Shown: positions 8,203-16,387 of the stretch, piece after piece | Position numbering within the stretch: position 1 is the stretch's first letter | Layout: the number at the start of each line of letters is the position of its first letter | Source: JACKJA01 sp050297015 | Lineage (GTDB): Bacteria > Pseudomonadota > Alphaproteobacteria > Micavibrionales > Micavibrionaceae | Length of the DNA stretch: 64,000 nt | Reading direction: 5' to 3' | Assembly: GCA_050297015.1 (NCBI GenBank) | Contig: JBNKRZ010000011.1 | Coordinates: forward strand, 1-64,000 | Position numbers and translations under genes: made by a program | The notes under the pieces: model-generated | Told to the model about the DNA's origin: nothing | What the model saw: the letters and a program-made list of their open reading frames with translations, nothing else | The model's database searches: none

Positions 8203-9852
8203 ATGGCGGCGAATAACGAATGGTGGCGCGGGGCGGTTTTATATCAAATCTACCCGCGCTCCTTCCGGGATAGCAATAATGACGGCATTGGTGACCTGAA
8301 GGGCATCACCGAAAAGCTGGATTACGTTGCATCCCTCGGCGTTGAAGGGATATGGATTTCGCCGTTCTTCAAATCCCCGATGAAAGACTTCGGCTATGAT
8401 GTCGAGGACTATCGCACGGTCGATCCGATTTTCGGCACCAATGATGATTTTGACAGTCTTCTAACCGAAGCCCATAAACGTAACATCAAGATCATTGTCG
8501 ATCTGGTTATGAGTCATACCTCCGACCAACACCCATGGTTCGTTGAAAGCCGCTCCAGCCGCGACAACCCGAAAGCCGACTGGTATGTCTGGGCCGATCC
8601 CAATACTGACGGCACCCCGCCGAACAACTGGCAATCTCTTTTTGGCAACAGCTCATGGCAATTCGATACACGCCGCGGGCAATACTACTTACATAATTTC
8701 CTGAAAGAACAGCCGGATTTAAATTTCCACAATCCGGAGGTACGCGCCGCCATGCTGGACATTGCCAGCTACTGGCTGGACAAGGGTGTCGACGGTTTCC
8801 GTCTGGATGTCATCAATTTTTGTTTCCACGACAAAGAACTGCGCAACAATCCCCCCAAAGAAACAGATGGCTTCACGGCAACCCAGCTCGATTTCAAAGA
8901 CCCATACGGCATGCAGCAACATATCTATGATAAATCCCGCCCGGAAAATCTGGGATTCATCGAAGATTTGCGTGCCCTGACGAATGAATATGATAATCGT
9001 TTCCTGCTCGGCGAAATCGGAGATAATGAATCCGCCAAAATATCTGCCGAATACACATCACCTCCTAACCGCTTGCACACAACTTATAACTTTTCCCTGA
9101 TGCACGGCTTGCAAAAAGAGCTTACCGCCACACTGGTACGCAACGCCCTGGAAGAACAGCAAGAGCACGGCCCCGATGGCTGGCCGAGCTGGGCCTTTTC
9201 CAACCACGATGTTGTGCGCTCCCTCACCCGCTTTGGCGGAAACAACGCCCCGCCGGCGCTGGCAAAAATGCTACTGGCACTGCTAACCTCCCTGCGTGGC
9301 ACAGCTTTTGTCTATCAAGGGGAAGAGTTGGGACTGCCCGATGTAAAGCTGCCGCTGGAGGTTCTGCAAGACCCGTGGGGCATTGCCCTATGGCCGGAAT
9401 GGCAGGGCCGCGATGGTTGCCGCACCCCCATCCCGTGGACGGAGGACGATGCCGAAGAAGACCTGACCGGCAAACAATACACGTGGCTTCCGATCCCTGC
9501 GGAACATGCTAAGCGGGCTATAGCCCTTCAGGAAAACGACCCGGCTGCGCCCCTGAATTTTACGCGGCGCTTTCTAAAATGGCGCAAAGAACAACCCGCG
9601 CTCATTACGGGAGAGATCACCTTTCACGATACTGACGATAATAAGCTACTCGCCTTTACGCGCACCGCGCCGGAGCAAACGATCTATTGTCTGTTTAATC
9701 TGGGGGATAGTGAAAAAACGGGAATTCAACCGCAGGGCAATTTAAACCTCCAGCACATCACAGAAACGCCCTGCACGGGCACATGGGATGCGGAGAGTAA
9801 AACCGTCACACTACCGCCCTACAGCGGAATTTACTTCTCAGTTTCATCCTGA
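8203..9852 (+). CDS. GH13 alpha-glucosidase
   Basis: Glycoside hydrolase family 13 enzyme of 549 residues, with the layout of oligo-1,6-glucosidase or alpha-glucosidase. The (beta/alpha)8 barrel motifs are in order: DLVMSHTS (about 100), GFRLDVINF with the nucleophile D202, LLGEIGD with the acid/base E271, and FSNHD with the transition-state D336. It acts on short alpha-glucosides and is probably cytosolic because there is no signal peptide. No sugar transporter or regulator is adjacent. The last 22 bases overlap the converging gene at 9831. Confidence 0.93.
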   Translation: MAANNEWWRGAVLYQIYPRSFRDSNNDGIGDLKGITEKLDYVASLGVEGIWISPFFKSPMKDFGYDVEDYRTVDPIFGTNDDFDSLLTEAHKRNIKIIVDLVMSHTSDQHPWFVESRSSRDNPKADWYVWADPNTDGTPPNNWQSLFGNSSWQFDTRRGQYYLHNFLKEQPDLNFHNPEVRAAMLDIASYWLDKGVDGFRLDVINFCFHDKELRNNPPKETDGFTATQLDFKDPYGMQQHIYDKSRPENLGFIEDLRALTNEYDNRFLLGEIGDNESAKISAEYTSPPNRLHTTYNFSLMHGLQKELTATLVRNALEEQQEHGPDGWPSWAFSNHDVVRSLTRFGGNNAPPALAKMLLALLTSLRGTAFVYQGEELGLPDVKLPLEVLQDPWGIALWPEWQGRDGCRTPIPWTEDDAEEDLTGKQYTWLPIPAEHAKRAIALQENDPAAPLNFTRRFLKWRKEQPALITGEITFHDTDDNKLLAFTRTAPEQTIYCLFNLGDSEKTGIQPQGNLNLQHITETPCTGTWDAESKTVTLPPYSGIYFSVSS

Positions 9853-10574
9853 GCCGGTGCATCGTCCGCTTTTGAGGGAACCTCTTTTGGGGCCTTTTTA
9901 GCCTTTTCCGTCTTTGGTTTTTTGCTTTTGGGGGCGGGTTTCTTATTTTCCGTTTTTCCCGCGCCATCGCCCTTTAGAGACAGCATATCTGCCGCTTTAA
10001 CAAATTGGACAAGGATTTTTTCCAACCGTTCTTCCCCACGAAGCGGATCAACCGTTTCAATCCGCAAAGCCGCGGCCTCTTGATCGAACAAGAAAATCGC
10101 GCTGGCCCCCTTCATCGAAAAGATGGCATGCAAAGCCTTTTGACGTTCCGGCGTCAGATAATCCTTCAAAGCTTCTTTGTCATTCGTACGCACAATGTAC
10201 GATGCTTTCCAATTATCTCCGGCGGGATTGAAAGTCTGTGTGAAATTTAAACCATTCAACAAAGGCGCCATGTCGGGCGTCGCGAATACACCGCCCATTG
10301 GCATACCGCCATCCATCTCGATTTCAATCACGGAAAAGAAACGCTGCCCGCGGGCATCCGGCATCTGCCGTGAATCAGAAAACAGCGCCACACGATGATC
10401 GCCGAACGCCCCCATCATAGACGGAGAGGCTGTCATTTTCCCGGCTTCATAATGCCAGCCATGCTTATCGGCAAAGGCTTTCCAAACTTTTTTCTGCTGG
10501 AACAAAATTTGGATGGACCAAGCAAATACGCCAAGCACAAAGACAGACAGCAATATCCAGACAAAAATCCACAT
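9831..10574 (-). CDS. Membrane-anchored hypothetical protein with Lys-rich tail
   Basis: Starts with one strong membrane helix (residues 3-25, IFVWILLSVFVLGVFAWSI), followed by a soluble domain of about 170 residues and a low-complexity tail rich in Lys, Pro, Ala and Glu (from about residue 205). The soluble part includes FFSVIEIEMDGGMPMGG. I do not recognise the family. It converges on the GH13 gene with a 22-base tail overlap. The tail could bind nucleic acid or acidic polymers; that is a guess from composition. Confidence 0.75.
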   Translation of the reverse strand: MWIFVWILLSVFVLGVFAWSIQILFQQKKVWKAFADKHGWHYEAGKMTASPSMMGAFGDHRVALFSDSRQMPDARGQRFFSVIEIEMDGGMPMGGVFATPDMAPLLNGLNFTQTFNPAGDNWKASYIVRTNDKEALKDYLTPERQKALHAIFSMKGASAIFLFDQEAAALRIETVDPLRGEERLEKILVQFVKAADMLSLKGDGAGKTENKKPAPKSKKPKTEKAKKAPKEVPSKADDAPAQDETEK

Positions 10575-10588
10575 GTTGACGCTATTCC

Positions 10589-10626
10589 CCGTAAAATAAA
10601 AACTTTATAGGCCTTTATTTTAACGG
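10589..10626. repeat. Inverted repeat in the upstream region of 9831-10574
   Basis: ccgtaaaataaa (10589-10600) and tttattttaacgg (10614-10626) are inverted copies with one extra base, around a 13-base loop. It lies between two minus-strand genes and could act as a terminator for the small gene 10650-10889 or as an operator for 9831-10574. The sequence alone does not decide. Confidence 0.4.
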
Positions 10627-10649
10627 TGAGTCGCCTTTTTTGCTATCCC

Positions 10650-10889
10650 TTAACGTGCCGATAGAGAAAGCGCTGTGGAAAGCGCATCTTTTCCAAATTG
10701 AATTTCACGTTCCAACGTATTCAAAATATGGTGAAAGCTGCCTTCCAATGCCTCATCCGAACACGTTTCCTCCACGGAATCGAAATGAGCCAGAATACGC
10801 AAATGAGCCAGACAAGACTGGCAACGCTCCAACATTAATTGAGAGGTTAAAAGACGGTCTTCCAGTATTTTATGAGTTGTATTTTCCAT
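10650..10889 (-). CDS. Small helical hypothetical protein, 79 residues
   Basis: ATG at 10889 has GGGGA a few bases upstream; a GTG at 10901 would overlap it. The product (MENTTHKILEDRLLTSQ and on) is almost wholly helical, with two Cys in RCQSC. I prefer this strand over the overlapping plus-strand frame because its composition is that of a normal soluble protein, whereas the other is Pro/Asn-rich. No family recognised. Confidence 0.5.
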   Translation of the reverse strand: MENTTHKILEDRLLTSQLMLERCQSCLAHLRILAHFDSVEETCSDEALEGSFHHILNTLEREIQFGKDALSTALSLSAR

Positions 10890-10973
10890 TTTTCCCCACA
10901 CGTAACCCGTTATAGTTTGTCATAATTGCAAATCTTATACACTCAAAAGATGCAATCATGCAACTATCCTTAG

Positions 10974-11351
10974 GGATATATAGCCGTTTCACTCGTCGCT
11001 GCTCCCGTCACCTTGTCGGATAACAGTCTTATCAACCGTTTTATTTATGGTGACAAAGCCCATGTTCCGAGCTATATGGCTAAAGGCGGCGTCACCTACC
11101 GGGTGGTTTCCGGCCATCTGGGTAGTGTGCGCCTTGTTGTAAACGTAAGCACGGGAGCGATCGTGCAGCAAATCGAATATGACAGTTTTGGACGGGTTTT
11201 AAGCGACAGCAATCCGATTACATACAAAGAATATGACGTCAATCCGTATCAGAAAGGTGTAAATCGAGGGGCTGAACGCCTTGTTCGCGGAAGCGATGGT
11301 AGGTCTTATTACACAAACGACCACTATGAAACGTTCACGCTGATCGAGTGA
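10974..11351 (+). pseudogene. RHS-core fused to barnase-type RNase end, internally deleted remnant
   Basis: The frame opens after TAG at 10971 and has only a TTG (11013) as an early start. The first part (RFIYGDKAHVPSYM, HLGSVRLVVN, YDSFGRVLSDSNP) is the late core of an RHS/YD-repeat protein. In intact RHS proteins this is followed by a long conserved stretch and a C-terminal toxin. Here it jumps at about 11216 straight into the end of a guanyl-specific RNase: KEYDV, NRGAERLV, YYTNDHYETF. Numbered from the TTG, the catalytic residues E73, R85 and H104 are kept, but the N-terminal half of the RNase and the rest of the RHS core are gone. The next gene is a barstar homologue. I infer a decayed polymorphic toxin. 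Confidence 0.8.
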
Positions 11352-11356
11352 TAATC

Positions 11357-11842
11357 ATGACTACCTTTGCATTTGCTTCTGATACCAAAAGTCCTTGGGT
11401 ACTAACAACACAGAAGGATATTACCCACAAAGACCTCCCTGAAGGTATTCTTTTGTTGGCGTTAGATGCTGCTCTGATGACCAACTTGGAGGGTCTGTAT
11501 CGGGAGTTCGCCACCGCCTTTAAATTTCCTGATTATTTCGGGAAAAACTTTAATGCCCTTGATGAATGCATAACTGATTTGGAATGGCTTCCTGCGGCTG
11601 GCTATCTGTTGGTGATCAACAATGCTGAAGTTCTGCTAGATAAAGAATCTGGCTATGCCTTAGAGAGCCTTTTGTCTATACTGGATGGCGCTGGAGAAGA
11701 GTGGTCAACCCCTGTCGTACAAGGTGAAGATTGGGATCGTGAGGGACTGCCTTTTCATACAATTTTAAAGTTGAACAAGAACGAGAAACTGAGTTTTCAG
11801 GTAAGGCTTGAGAAGCTTGGATTAAAAATTGAAAGCTTATAG
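11357..11842 (+). CDS. Barstar-like RNase inhibitor (immunity protein)
   Basis: Barstar family: a small protein that binds and blocks barnase-type RNases. The family hallmark FPDYFGKNFNALDECITDLE is at about residues 57-76, with the typical WLP end right after, and the length of about 161 is acceptable. ATG 11357 lies five bases after the stop of the RNase remnant; a GTG at 11348 would overlap that stop. The immunity gene looks intact although the toxin is deleted. It could still protect against related toxins from neighbours. Confidence 0.9.
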   Translation: MTTFAFASDTKSPWVLTTQKDITHKDLPEGILLLALDAALMTNLEGLYREFATAFKFPDYFGKNFNALDECITDLEWLPAAGYLLVINNAEVLLDKESGYALESLLSILDGAGEEWSTPVVQGEDWDREGLPFHTILKLNKNEKLSFQVRLEKLGLKIESL

Positions 11843-11848
11843 ATAAAC

Positions 11849-11874
11849 CCCCGCCAGCCTTCCGGCCAGCGGGG
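11849..11874 (+). terminator. GC-rich hairpin after the barstar gene
   Basis: ccccgccagcc and ggccagcgggg pair around ttcc with a two-base internal mismatch. It lies 7 bases after the barstar stop. There is no clear U-run after it, so it may only be a repeat-type hairpin rather than a true terminator. Confidence 0.45.
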
Positions 11875-12027
11875 CTTGTCATATCTGCCTTTAGTGGCCG
11901 GTTGTTTTACTTTCTCCCTTGTGCCGCCTTCGCGGTGCTTCTTGTAGCGGCTTGGCTTTGGGTGCGTTGCACCATGCGCTTGGCCTGATGCTTCAGGATC
12001 AGGCATGTCCCCCGTCAGCACAAGTTC

Positions 12028-12327
12028 GACATCCTGCTGGAAAACTATTATTTGCCCGGCGATCTGGAGCAAAAAATCGCAGAGTTCGTCACCTATTACA
12101 ACGAAAGGAGATACCATGAAAGTTTAGACAATCTCACACCCCAAGACGTCTGGTGCGGGCGCGGACAAGTCATCCTCGAGCACAGACGCAAAATTAAAGA
12201 AAATACACTGAAACTTAGAAAGCAGTTGCATCAACAAGCGAGGGCTGCTTAACATCAACCAAAGGAGCCAAAACACACCTTAGATACTGTAGTCACACCC
12301 GTGTCCAAAATAACCTGACGACGGACA
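12028..12327 (+). mobile_element. Right-end remnant of an IS3-family element
   Basis: From about 12034 to 12252 the frame reads the C-terminus of an IS3-type transposase (integrase core): LLENYYLPGDLEQKI, then YYNERRYHESLDNLTPQDVW and a basic tail that ends at a normal stop. The final Glu of the DDE triad would be in this stretch (the Glu of YHESL is a candidate). The rest of the transposase and the left end are missing. The right end is probably 12302-12327, tgtccaaaataacct then gacgacggaca, typical of the group. The block 11875-12027 has no recognised content. A decayed insertion beside the toxin remnant. Confidence 0.75.
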
Positions 12328-12354
12328 CCTCTCTCTCGTTCTGGAATTATGGCA

Positions 12355-12391
12355 AACAAAAAAGTGGCGAAGGGGGTTCAACCTTCGCCAC
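12355..12391 (-). terminator. Strong intrinsic terminator
   Basis: gtggcgaagg (12364-12373) and ccttcgccac (12382-12391) form a perfect 10-base stem. On the minus strand it is followed by TTTTTTGTTT. It lies about 40 bases after the stop of the coiled-coil protein 12431-13006 and should end its transcript. Confidence 0.85.
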
Positions 12392-12430
12392 TTCACACCT
12401 CTTCTTTTTAAGGATTAGTGAAATTAGAGA

Positions 12431-13006
12431 TTAGTGAAAACGTATGCCACCGTGACCGTCGAGAAGAATATCCAGCTCTTCATCATCCGATGCAGAAGCA
12501 GAAGACGATAATGACGAACGCGCACCGGATTCCACCGGAACAGCCTCTTTGATTTGCAAACCGATCCCTTCCGCTTCGAGCAGCAAATTTTCCGCTTGAG
12601 AAATCAGAGCCTCTTTTTGACCGGAACGAATTTGCGTTTCAAGGGCGGAGCGTTTTTCCTCGGCCGGGGCCGCAGGATTCATCTGCAAGATATCAACTTT
12701 TTGCTCTAACTGGTGAATGGCATTGCCAAAGAACGCTGTTTGCTTGTCAACGACATCCACTTTGCTTTCCAGCTTTTGAACAGCGGCGCCCGCATATTCA
12801 ACCTGTTTGTCCATTTCAATGGTTTTTTCTTCGAGCTTATGAATAGCGTCACTGAAATAACCCGTTTGTTTTTTCACGACCTCAAAGCCCGACCGCAGCC
12901 GCTCCATACCGACGCCAAAAACAAGGCATGACCCCATCGCCGTTACCGCCCCAAAGACGGCCAGCAGCAAGGAGACCACAATATAGGTTTCCACTAATCC
13001 TGACAT
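12431..13006 (-). CDS. Membrane-anchored coiled-coil protein
   Basis: One N-terminal membrane helix (about residues 7-30, VSLLLAVFGAVTAMGS) is followed by a long coiled coil to about residue 110. The coiled coil is internally duplicated: units such as KKQTGYFSDAIHKLEEK and DKQTAFFGNAIHQLEQK are clear copies. The C-terminus is Ser-rich and acidic. I start at ATG 13006, which has GGTGGG upstream, rather than GTG 13015. Layout recalls inner-membrane scaffold or sensor-like proteins, but no family is recognised. Own terminator at 12355-12391. Confidence 0.75.
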   Translation of the reverse strand: MSGLVETYIVVSLLLAVFGAVTAMGSCLVFGVGMERLRSGFEVVKKQTGYFSDAIHKLEEKTIEMDKQVEYAGAAVQKLESKVDVVDKQTAFFGNAIHQLEQKVDILQMNPAAPAEEKRSALETQIRSGQKEALISQAENLLLEAEGIGLQIKEAVPVESGARSSLSSSASASDDEELDILLDGHGGIRFH

Positions 13007-13210
13007 TTTTCCCACCCTTTCCTGTTCCAGAAGATGTTTTTTATTTTATCGTTCCCCGCAAAGAATAAAATTCCAGAAACGAAGACCGTATAACCCAATA
13101 ATTATCATCTTAAACCAAAGAAGGTTAACTATCGCTTATTTTTCAATAGGATATAAATAAAAAGCCCACAGCTTTTTACATAACTTAATCGCGTTTTCTA
13201 AATACATTTT

Positions 13211-13252
13211 ATAAAAAACAAAGGCCGCGCCCCCATTGAATGAGGCCCGGCC
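13211..13252 (-). terminator. Intrinsic terminator of the small lipoprotein gene
   Basis: On the minus strand ggccgggcctc and gggggcgcggcc pair with a single G-G mismatch around a short loop and are followed by TTTGTTTTTTAT. It lies 31 bases past the stop of the gene 13284-13622. Confidence 0.75.
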
Positions 13253-13283
13253 AACACGGACATAACAGTAATTAAAGACGTTC

Positions 13284-13622
13284 TTATTTGCGCTGGGCGT
13301 CGTCAAACATTTCATCAGCCGTCTTGGGCGGTTCGGGAACCACCTCCGGCTCATCCGTGACTTCCATATAAAGCTCCGAATTAACTTCCGTACTCATAGA
13401 AACAGAGCCGATATCACCGGAGGATTCCTCCACAATGGGGCCACGGGCGGGCATCATATTGGCGCGCACAAAAGCAACACCATTACCGGCCGTCCGCTCC
13501 ATTGAGTACGGCACGCTATCGTAAAGCTTGGTATCCCATCCCTCACCGCACGCGGCCAGTAACAACACACTTGCCAGAGCCAAACCTTTGAAAGTCTTTT
13601 GTTGCAGCATATTCATTTCCAT
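13284..13622 (-). CDS. Small predicted lipoprotein
   Basis: A 112-residue protein with a lipoprotein signal peptide: basic start, hydrophobic core, lipobox LLAAC at about residues 21-25. The mature part is short, acidic and Pro-rich towards the C-terminus (EVVPEPPKTADEMF). Probably anchored in the inner face of the outer membrane. Function unknown. Several ATGs lie at the start (13622, 13616, 13610) and none has a clearly better ribosome site. An isolated gene with its own terminator. Confidence 0.75.
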   Translation of the reverse strand: MEMNMLQQKTFKGLALASVLLLAACGEGWDTKLYDSVPYSMERTAGNGVAFVRANMMPARGPIVEESSGDIGSVSMSTEVNSELYMEVTDEPEVVPEPPKTADEMFDDAQRK

Positions 13623-13794
13623 CTACCAATTAATTACCATTAAGAATAATGCGAATGCATCTTTGATTCTCAGCCTACCCTAAAAAGTCCATAGAGCAAA
13701 TATCTTGTTGGGAAGTATCCCCACAAATAAAAGAATCCTTGATTTTTGCGAAAAAATCTTTAATGTGGGAAAAAATCGCAAAAATTAATTGAGT

Positions 13795-14334
13795 ATGAAA
13801 AATCTTCTACGCTCCACAGCCTTTTTGGCGCTTGTCATAACCTTACCCCTTCCCGCCCACGCGGTAAGCGCGATAGAATTGCACGTCAGTCAGGAAGGCG
13901 ATTTAGAGATGTCTTGCGGCACGTTGTCACAAGAAGCCTCTCTTATGCGTGAAATCATCACCACAACGCAGGATATAAAATCCACGTCAAAAGTAAGAAG
14001 CCGGGGCGTCGGTGTAGCCAGTGCTGTTGGCTCTTTTTTGATCGGATCAGCTACAGCGGGCATTGGTTTTGCCGCGGCCGGTTATTTGTTCAATCACACG
14101 ACCGAAGACAAAGTGCAAGATGTCGACCATATCCAGGATATCGCGCAACAACGACGCAGCTTGATGGTCGGCATTTTTAATGCCAAGGGCTGCGAAGGCC
14201 CTATAGAGCACGTTATGCAGGACAATCTCCCAACACCCGACCCTGCTTTTGAGCTGGCGCGCATCGAAACGGCAGCCGGCGATGAAACACCGGAGACCAC
14301 CTCCGCCACCCCAAAACCAAGCTATAACCAGTAA
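13795..14334 (+). CDS. Exported hypothetical protein with Gly-rich membrane segment
   Basis: A signal peptide (about residues 1-25, ending AHA) is followed by a helical region and a Gly/Ala-rich hydrophobic segment (VGVASAVGSFLIGSATAGIG and onwards) that looks like a glycine-zipper. Two Cys in the mature part (MSCGTL and AKGCEG) could form a disulfide. The C-terminus is Thr/Pro-rich. I take ATG 13795 as start; a TTG is two codons earlier and no clear ribosome site is seen. No family recognised. Confidence 0.65.
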   Translation: MKNLLRSTAFLALVITLPLPAHAVSAIELHVSQEGDLEMSCGTLSQEASLMREIITTTQDIKSTSKVRSRGVGVASAVGSFLIGSATAGIGFAAAGYLFNHTTEDKVQDVDHIQDIAQQRRSLMVGIFNAKGCEGPIEHVMQDNLPTPDPAFELARIETAAGDETPETTSATPKPSYNQ

Positions 14335-14361
14335 ATCATATCCTCACCCTTGTGAATATGT

Positions 14362-14390
14362 TTGACGATTTGCGCAAAACAGGGCATAAC
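14362..14390 (+). promoter_or_regulatory. Candidate promoter of the cold-shock gene
   Basis: TTGACG (14362-14367) and CATAAC (14385-14390) are 17 bases apart. The resulting 5' leader would be about 200 bases, a usual length for cold-shock genes. The -10 box is imperfect. Confidence 0.35.
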
Positions 14391-14478
14391 ATAGGCACGA
14401 GTTTGATACAGCACTATCGTAGACGACCATTTTAAAGACAGTCCTTATGGCACCTTATCGGCGCGCGCGGATTTTTCC

Positions 14479-14531
14479 TTTAAAGTTCGGTTTAAGCAAA
14501 AGTGAGGGCTTGAAGCCGATCAAACTTTAAA
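14479..14531 (+). promoter_or_regulatory. Stem-loop in the cold-shock gene leader
   Basis: tttaaagtt (14479-14487) pairs exactly with aactttaaa (14523-14531). CGG and CCG next to them can extend the stem with a bulge. An inner aagc/gctt pair can also form. It lies about 65 bases before the ATG and could be a temperature-responsive leader, as known for cspA; no match to a defined RNA family is claimed. Confidence 0.45.
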
Positions 14532-14594
14532 TCAGGAATGTCGCGCGGTTGCGGCATCCGCATAAGGTAAAGACCAATTAAGGAGAAATCGACT

Positions 14595-14801
14595 ATGGCT
14601 ACCGGAACAGTAAAATGGTTCAACCCAACAAAAGGCTACGGCTTTATCGAGCCGGAAGAAGGCGGCAATGATGTATTCGTACATATCAGCGCTGTTGAAA
14701 AAGCTGGCTGGCGTTCCCTGAACGAAGGGCAAAAAGTTGCCTACGAACTGCAAACGGAAAAAGGAAAAACGTCTGCTTGCAACCTGCAAGAAGCCGCTTA
14801 A
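14595..14801 (+). CDS. Cold-shock protein (CspA family)
   Basis: A single cold-shock domain of 68 residues that binds single-stranded RNA or DNA and melts RNA structure. RNP1 is KGYGFIEP and RNP2 is VFVHIS; the opening TGTVKWFNPTKG is typical. AAGGAG lies 8 bases before the ATG. The long leader with a stem-loop and the intrinsic terminator right behind suggest an independent transcript. Which Csp paralogue it corresponds to cannot be told. Confidence 0.95.
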   Translation: MATGTVKWFNPTKGYGFIEPEEGGNDVFVHISAVEKAGWRSLNEGQKVAYELQTEKGKTSACNLQEAA

Positions 14802-14830
14802 ACCTAAAAGGCGTTTAAAGAATTAAAGAG

Positions 14831-14861
14831 CACGGGATACGAAAGTATCTCGTGTTTTTTT
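14831..14861 (+). terminator. Intrinsic terminator of the cold-shock gene
   Basis: cacgggatac and gtatctcgtg form a 10-base stem with one G-T pair around a GAAA tetraloop, followed by a run of seven or more T. Confidence 0.9.
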
Positions 14862-14913
14862 GTGCGTGCCCTTATCTGGACACGCGCGTAAATGCCGGGG
14901 AAGATAGCACCAC

Positions 14914-16257
14914 CTACTGCGCCTTAATATTCTTCAGGAACAATTCAACAACGTCACGCATAGACAGCGCTTTTTCATCCAGCATATCGGAAGAGCTATC
15001 CAGATTTTCCGCCGCCGCCTGCACTTCGGAAACCGTTTTTCCTATGTGAGAGACAACACCCTGCACGCTTTCCGAACTTGTCGTAGCCACATGAACGCTG
15101 GAGACAATCTCCTTCGTTGCTGCGGATTGTTCCTCCATCGCTGCGGAAATAGCTGCCGAGATTTCATCCATTTTTGAAATCGTTTTACCAAGTTCTGTAA
15201 TCACCACAGTGATGTCCTGCGCACTTTTTTGCGTTTGCTCTATATGCTGCGCAATTTCAGCGGTAGCACTGGCCGTCTGCCCCGCAAGATTTTTCACCTC
15301 GCCCGCAACAACAGCAAACCCCTTCCCGGCTTCTCCTGCACGGGCCGCTTCAATCGTCGCATTAAGCGCCAATAAATTCGTTTGCTCGGCAATAGCGCTA
15401 ATCAGGTCAATCACAGAGCCAATTTCCGCCGAAGCAGCCTCCATATCACGCGCACTGCTTTCCGCCTCATGCGTTTTTTGAACAGCCTCATGAGCGATTT
15501 TGGTGGAATCATTAATCTGGCGCGTAATTTCATTGATAGACGATGAAAGCTCGTCCGCCGCCGCAGAAACGGACGATACACTGGTTAACGCTTCCTGCGA
15601 TGAAGCATCCAACTGCATTGATTGCTGCTGACTATTTTGCGCGACAGACGACAAATTCCCGGACATCTCGCCCAAACTTTGAATCGCGCCCGTCAAATCT
15701 TCGATAAAGTGAGCAATATCGCCGTCAAACTGACCGGTCAGCCGCTCCATCTTTTCCAGATATTCCAGTTTTTGTTGCTGCTCTTTTTCTTGCGCCATGC
15801 GCATTTCAGCCTGACGGATAAGGTTTTCCTTAAAAATCAGCATGGCCTTGGCCAGCTCACCAATTTCATCAACATGATCCGTATGGGGGATGTCCACCGT
15901 CGTATCACCTTCGGACAAAATGGTCGTGGCCTCCGTCATCGCCGTTAAGGGATTCACAATCCGGCCATAATAAACCCAAACCGTGGCTGCAATACCGCCC
16001 ACCATCGCCGGGATACATAACCACACAGACCAACGGATAAGAATCTCCAGAAAGCCCAGAATTGCCCCTACATCAATATCCGTGTGCGCGCCCTCTTCAA
16101 TAAGCTGGAACCCTTCATAAGCCTTACCCAGTTGGTAATCCAGCCACCAAAACGCTGCAAACAGGAAAACAAAAACCCCGGCAACACCAAGGATAACAAG
16201 GGTGGCAATCTGTTTGATTGTCAGATTATTGGGATTCAAAGTTTTCAAAAAATCCAT
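14914..16257 (-). CDS. Methyl-accepting chemotaxis protein
   Basis: Transmembrane chemoreceptor of 447 residues. Two membrane helices (about 18-42 and 74-97) border a very short periplasmic loop of about 30 residues, so it probably senses something in or near the membrane rather than a bulky ligand. A HAMP domain (IVNPLTAMTEATT...DEIGELAKA) follows, then the signalling domain with the hairpin-tip motif EAARAGEAGKGFAVVAGEVK. No C-terminal CheR-tether pentapeptide is seen. GGAG lies before the ATG. No che genes are near. Confidence 0.93.
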   Translation of the reverse strand: MDFLKTLNPNNLTIKQIATLVILGVAGVFVFLFAAFWWLDYQLGKAYEGFQLIEEGAHTDIDVGAILGFLEILIRWSVWLCIPAMVGGIAATVWVYYGRIVNPLTAMTEATTILSEGDTTVDIPHTDHVDEIGELAKAMLIFKENLIRQAEMRMAQEKEQQQKLEYLEKMERLTGQFDGDIAHFIEDLTGAIQSLGEMSGNLSSVAQNSQQQSMQLDASSQEALTSVSSVSAAADELSSSINEITRQINDSTKIAHEAVQKTHEAESSARDMEAASAEIGSVIDLISAIAEQTNLLALNATIEAARAGEAGKGFAVVAGEVKNLAGQTASATAEIAQHIEQTQKSAQDITVVITELGKTISKMDEISAAISAAMEEQSAATKEIVSSVHVATTSSESVQGVVSHIGKTVSEVQAAAENLDSSSDMLDEKALSMRDVVELFLKNIKAQ

Positions 16258-16387
16258 AGGCGCACTCCGGCAGCAAAAAGAAAACGAATTCTTACGTTCT
16301 CTTTATTTCTACCATAATTTGCAACAAAAACCAACGAGTCTAATCGCCAGACAAAGAGTCCTATTGTCGCACAAGAGTAACGGAAAA

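Noticed and set aside
10640..10915. 91-codon plus-strand frame
   Set aside because: Pro/Asn-rich product without a ribosome site; the opposite-strand frame 10650-10889 looks more like a protein.
11797..12117. 106-codon minus-strand frame over the end of the barstar gene
   Set aside because: It overlaps the barstar gene and the transposase tail in antisense and shows no recognisable product.
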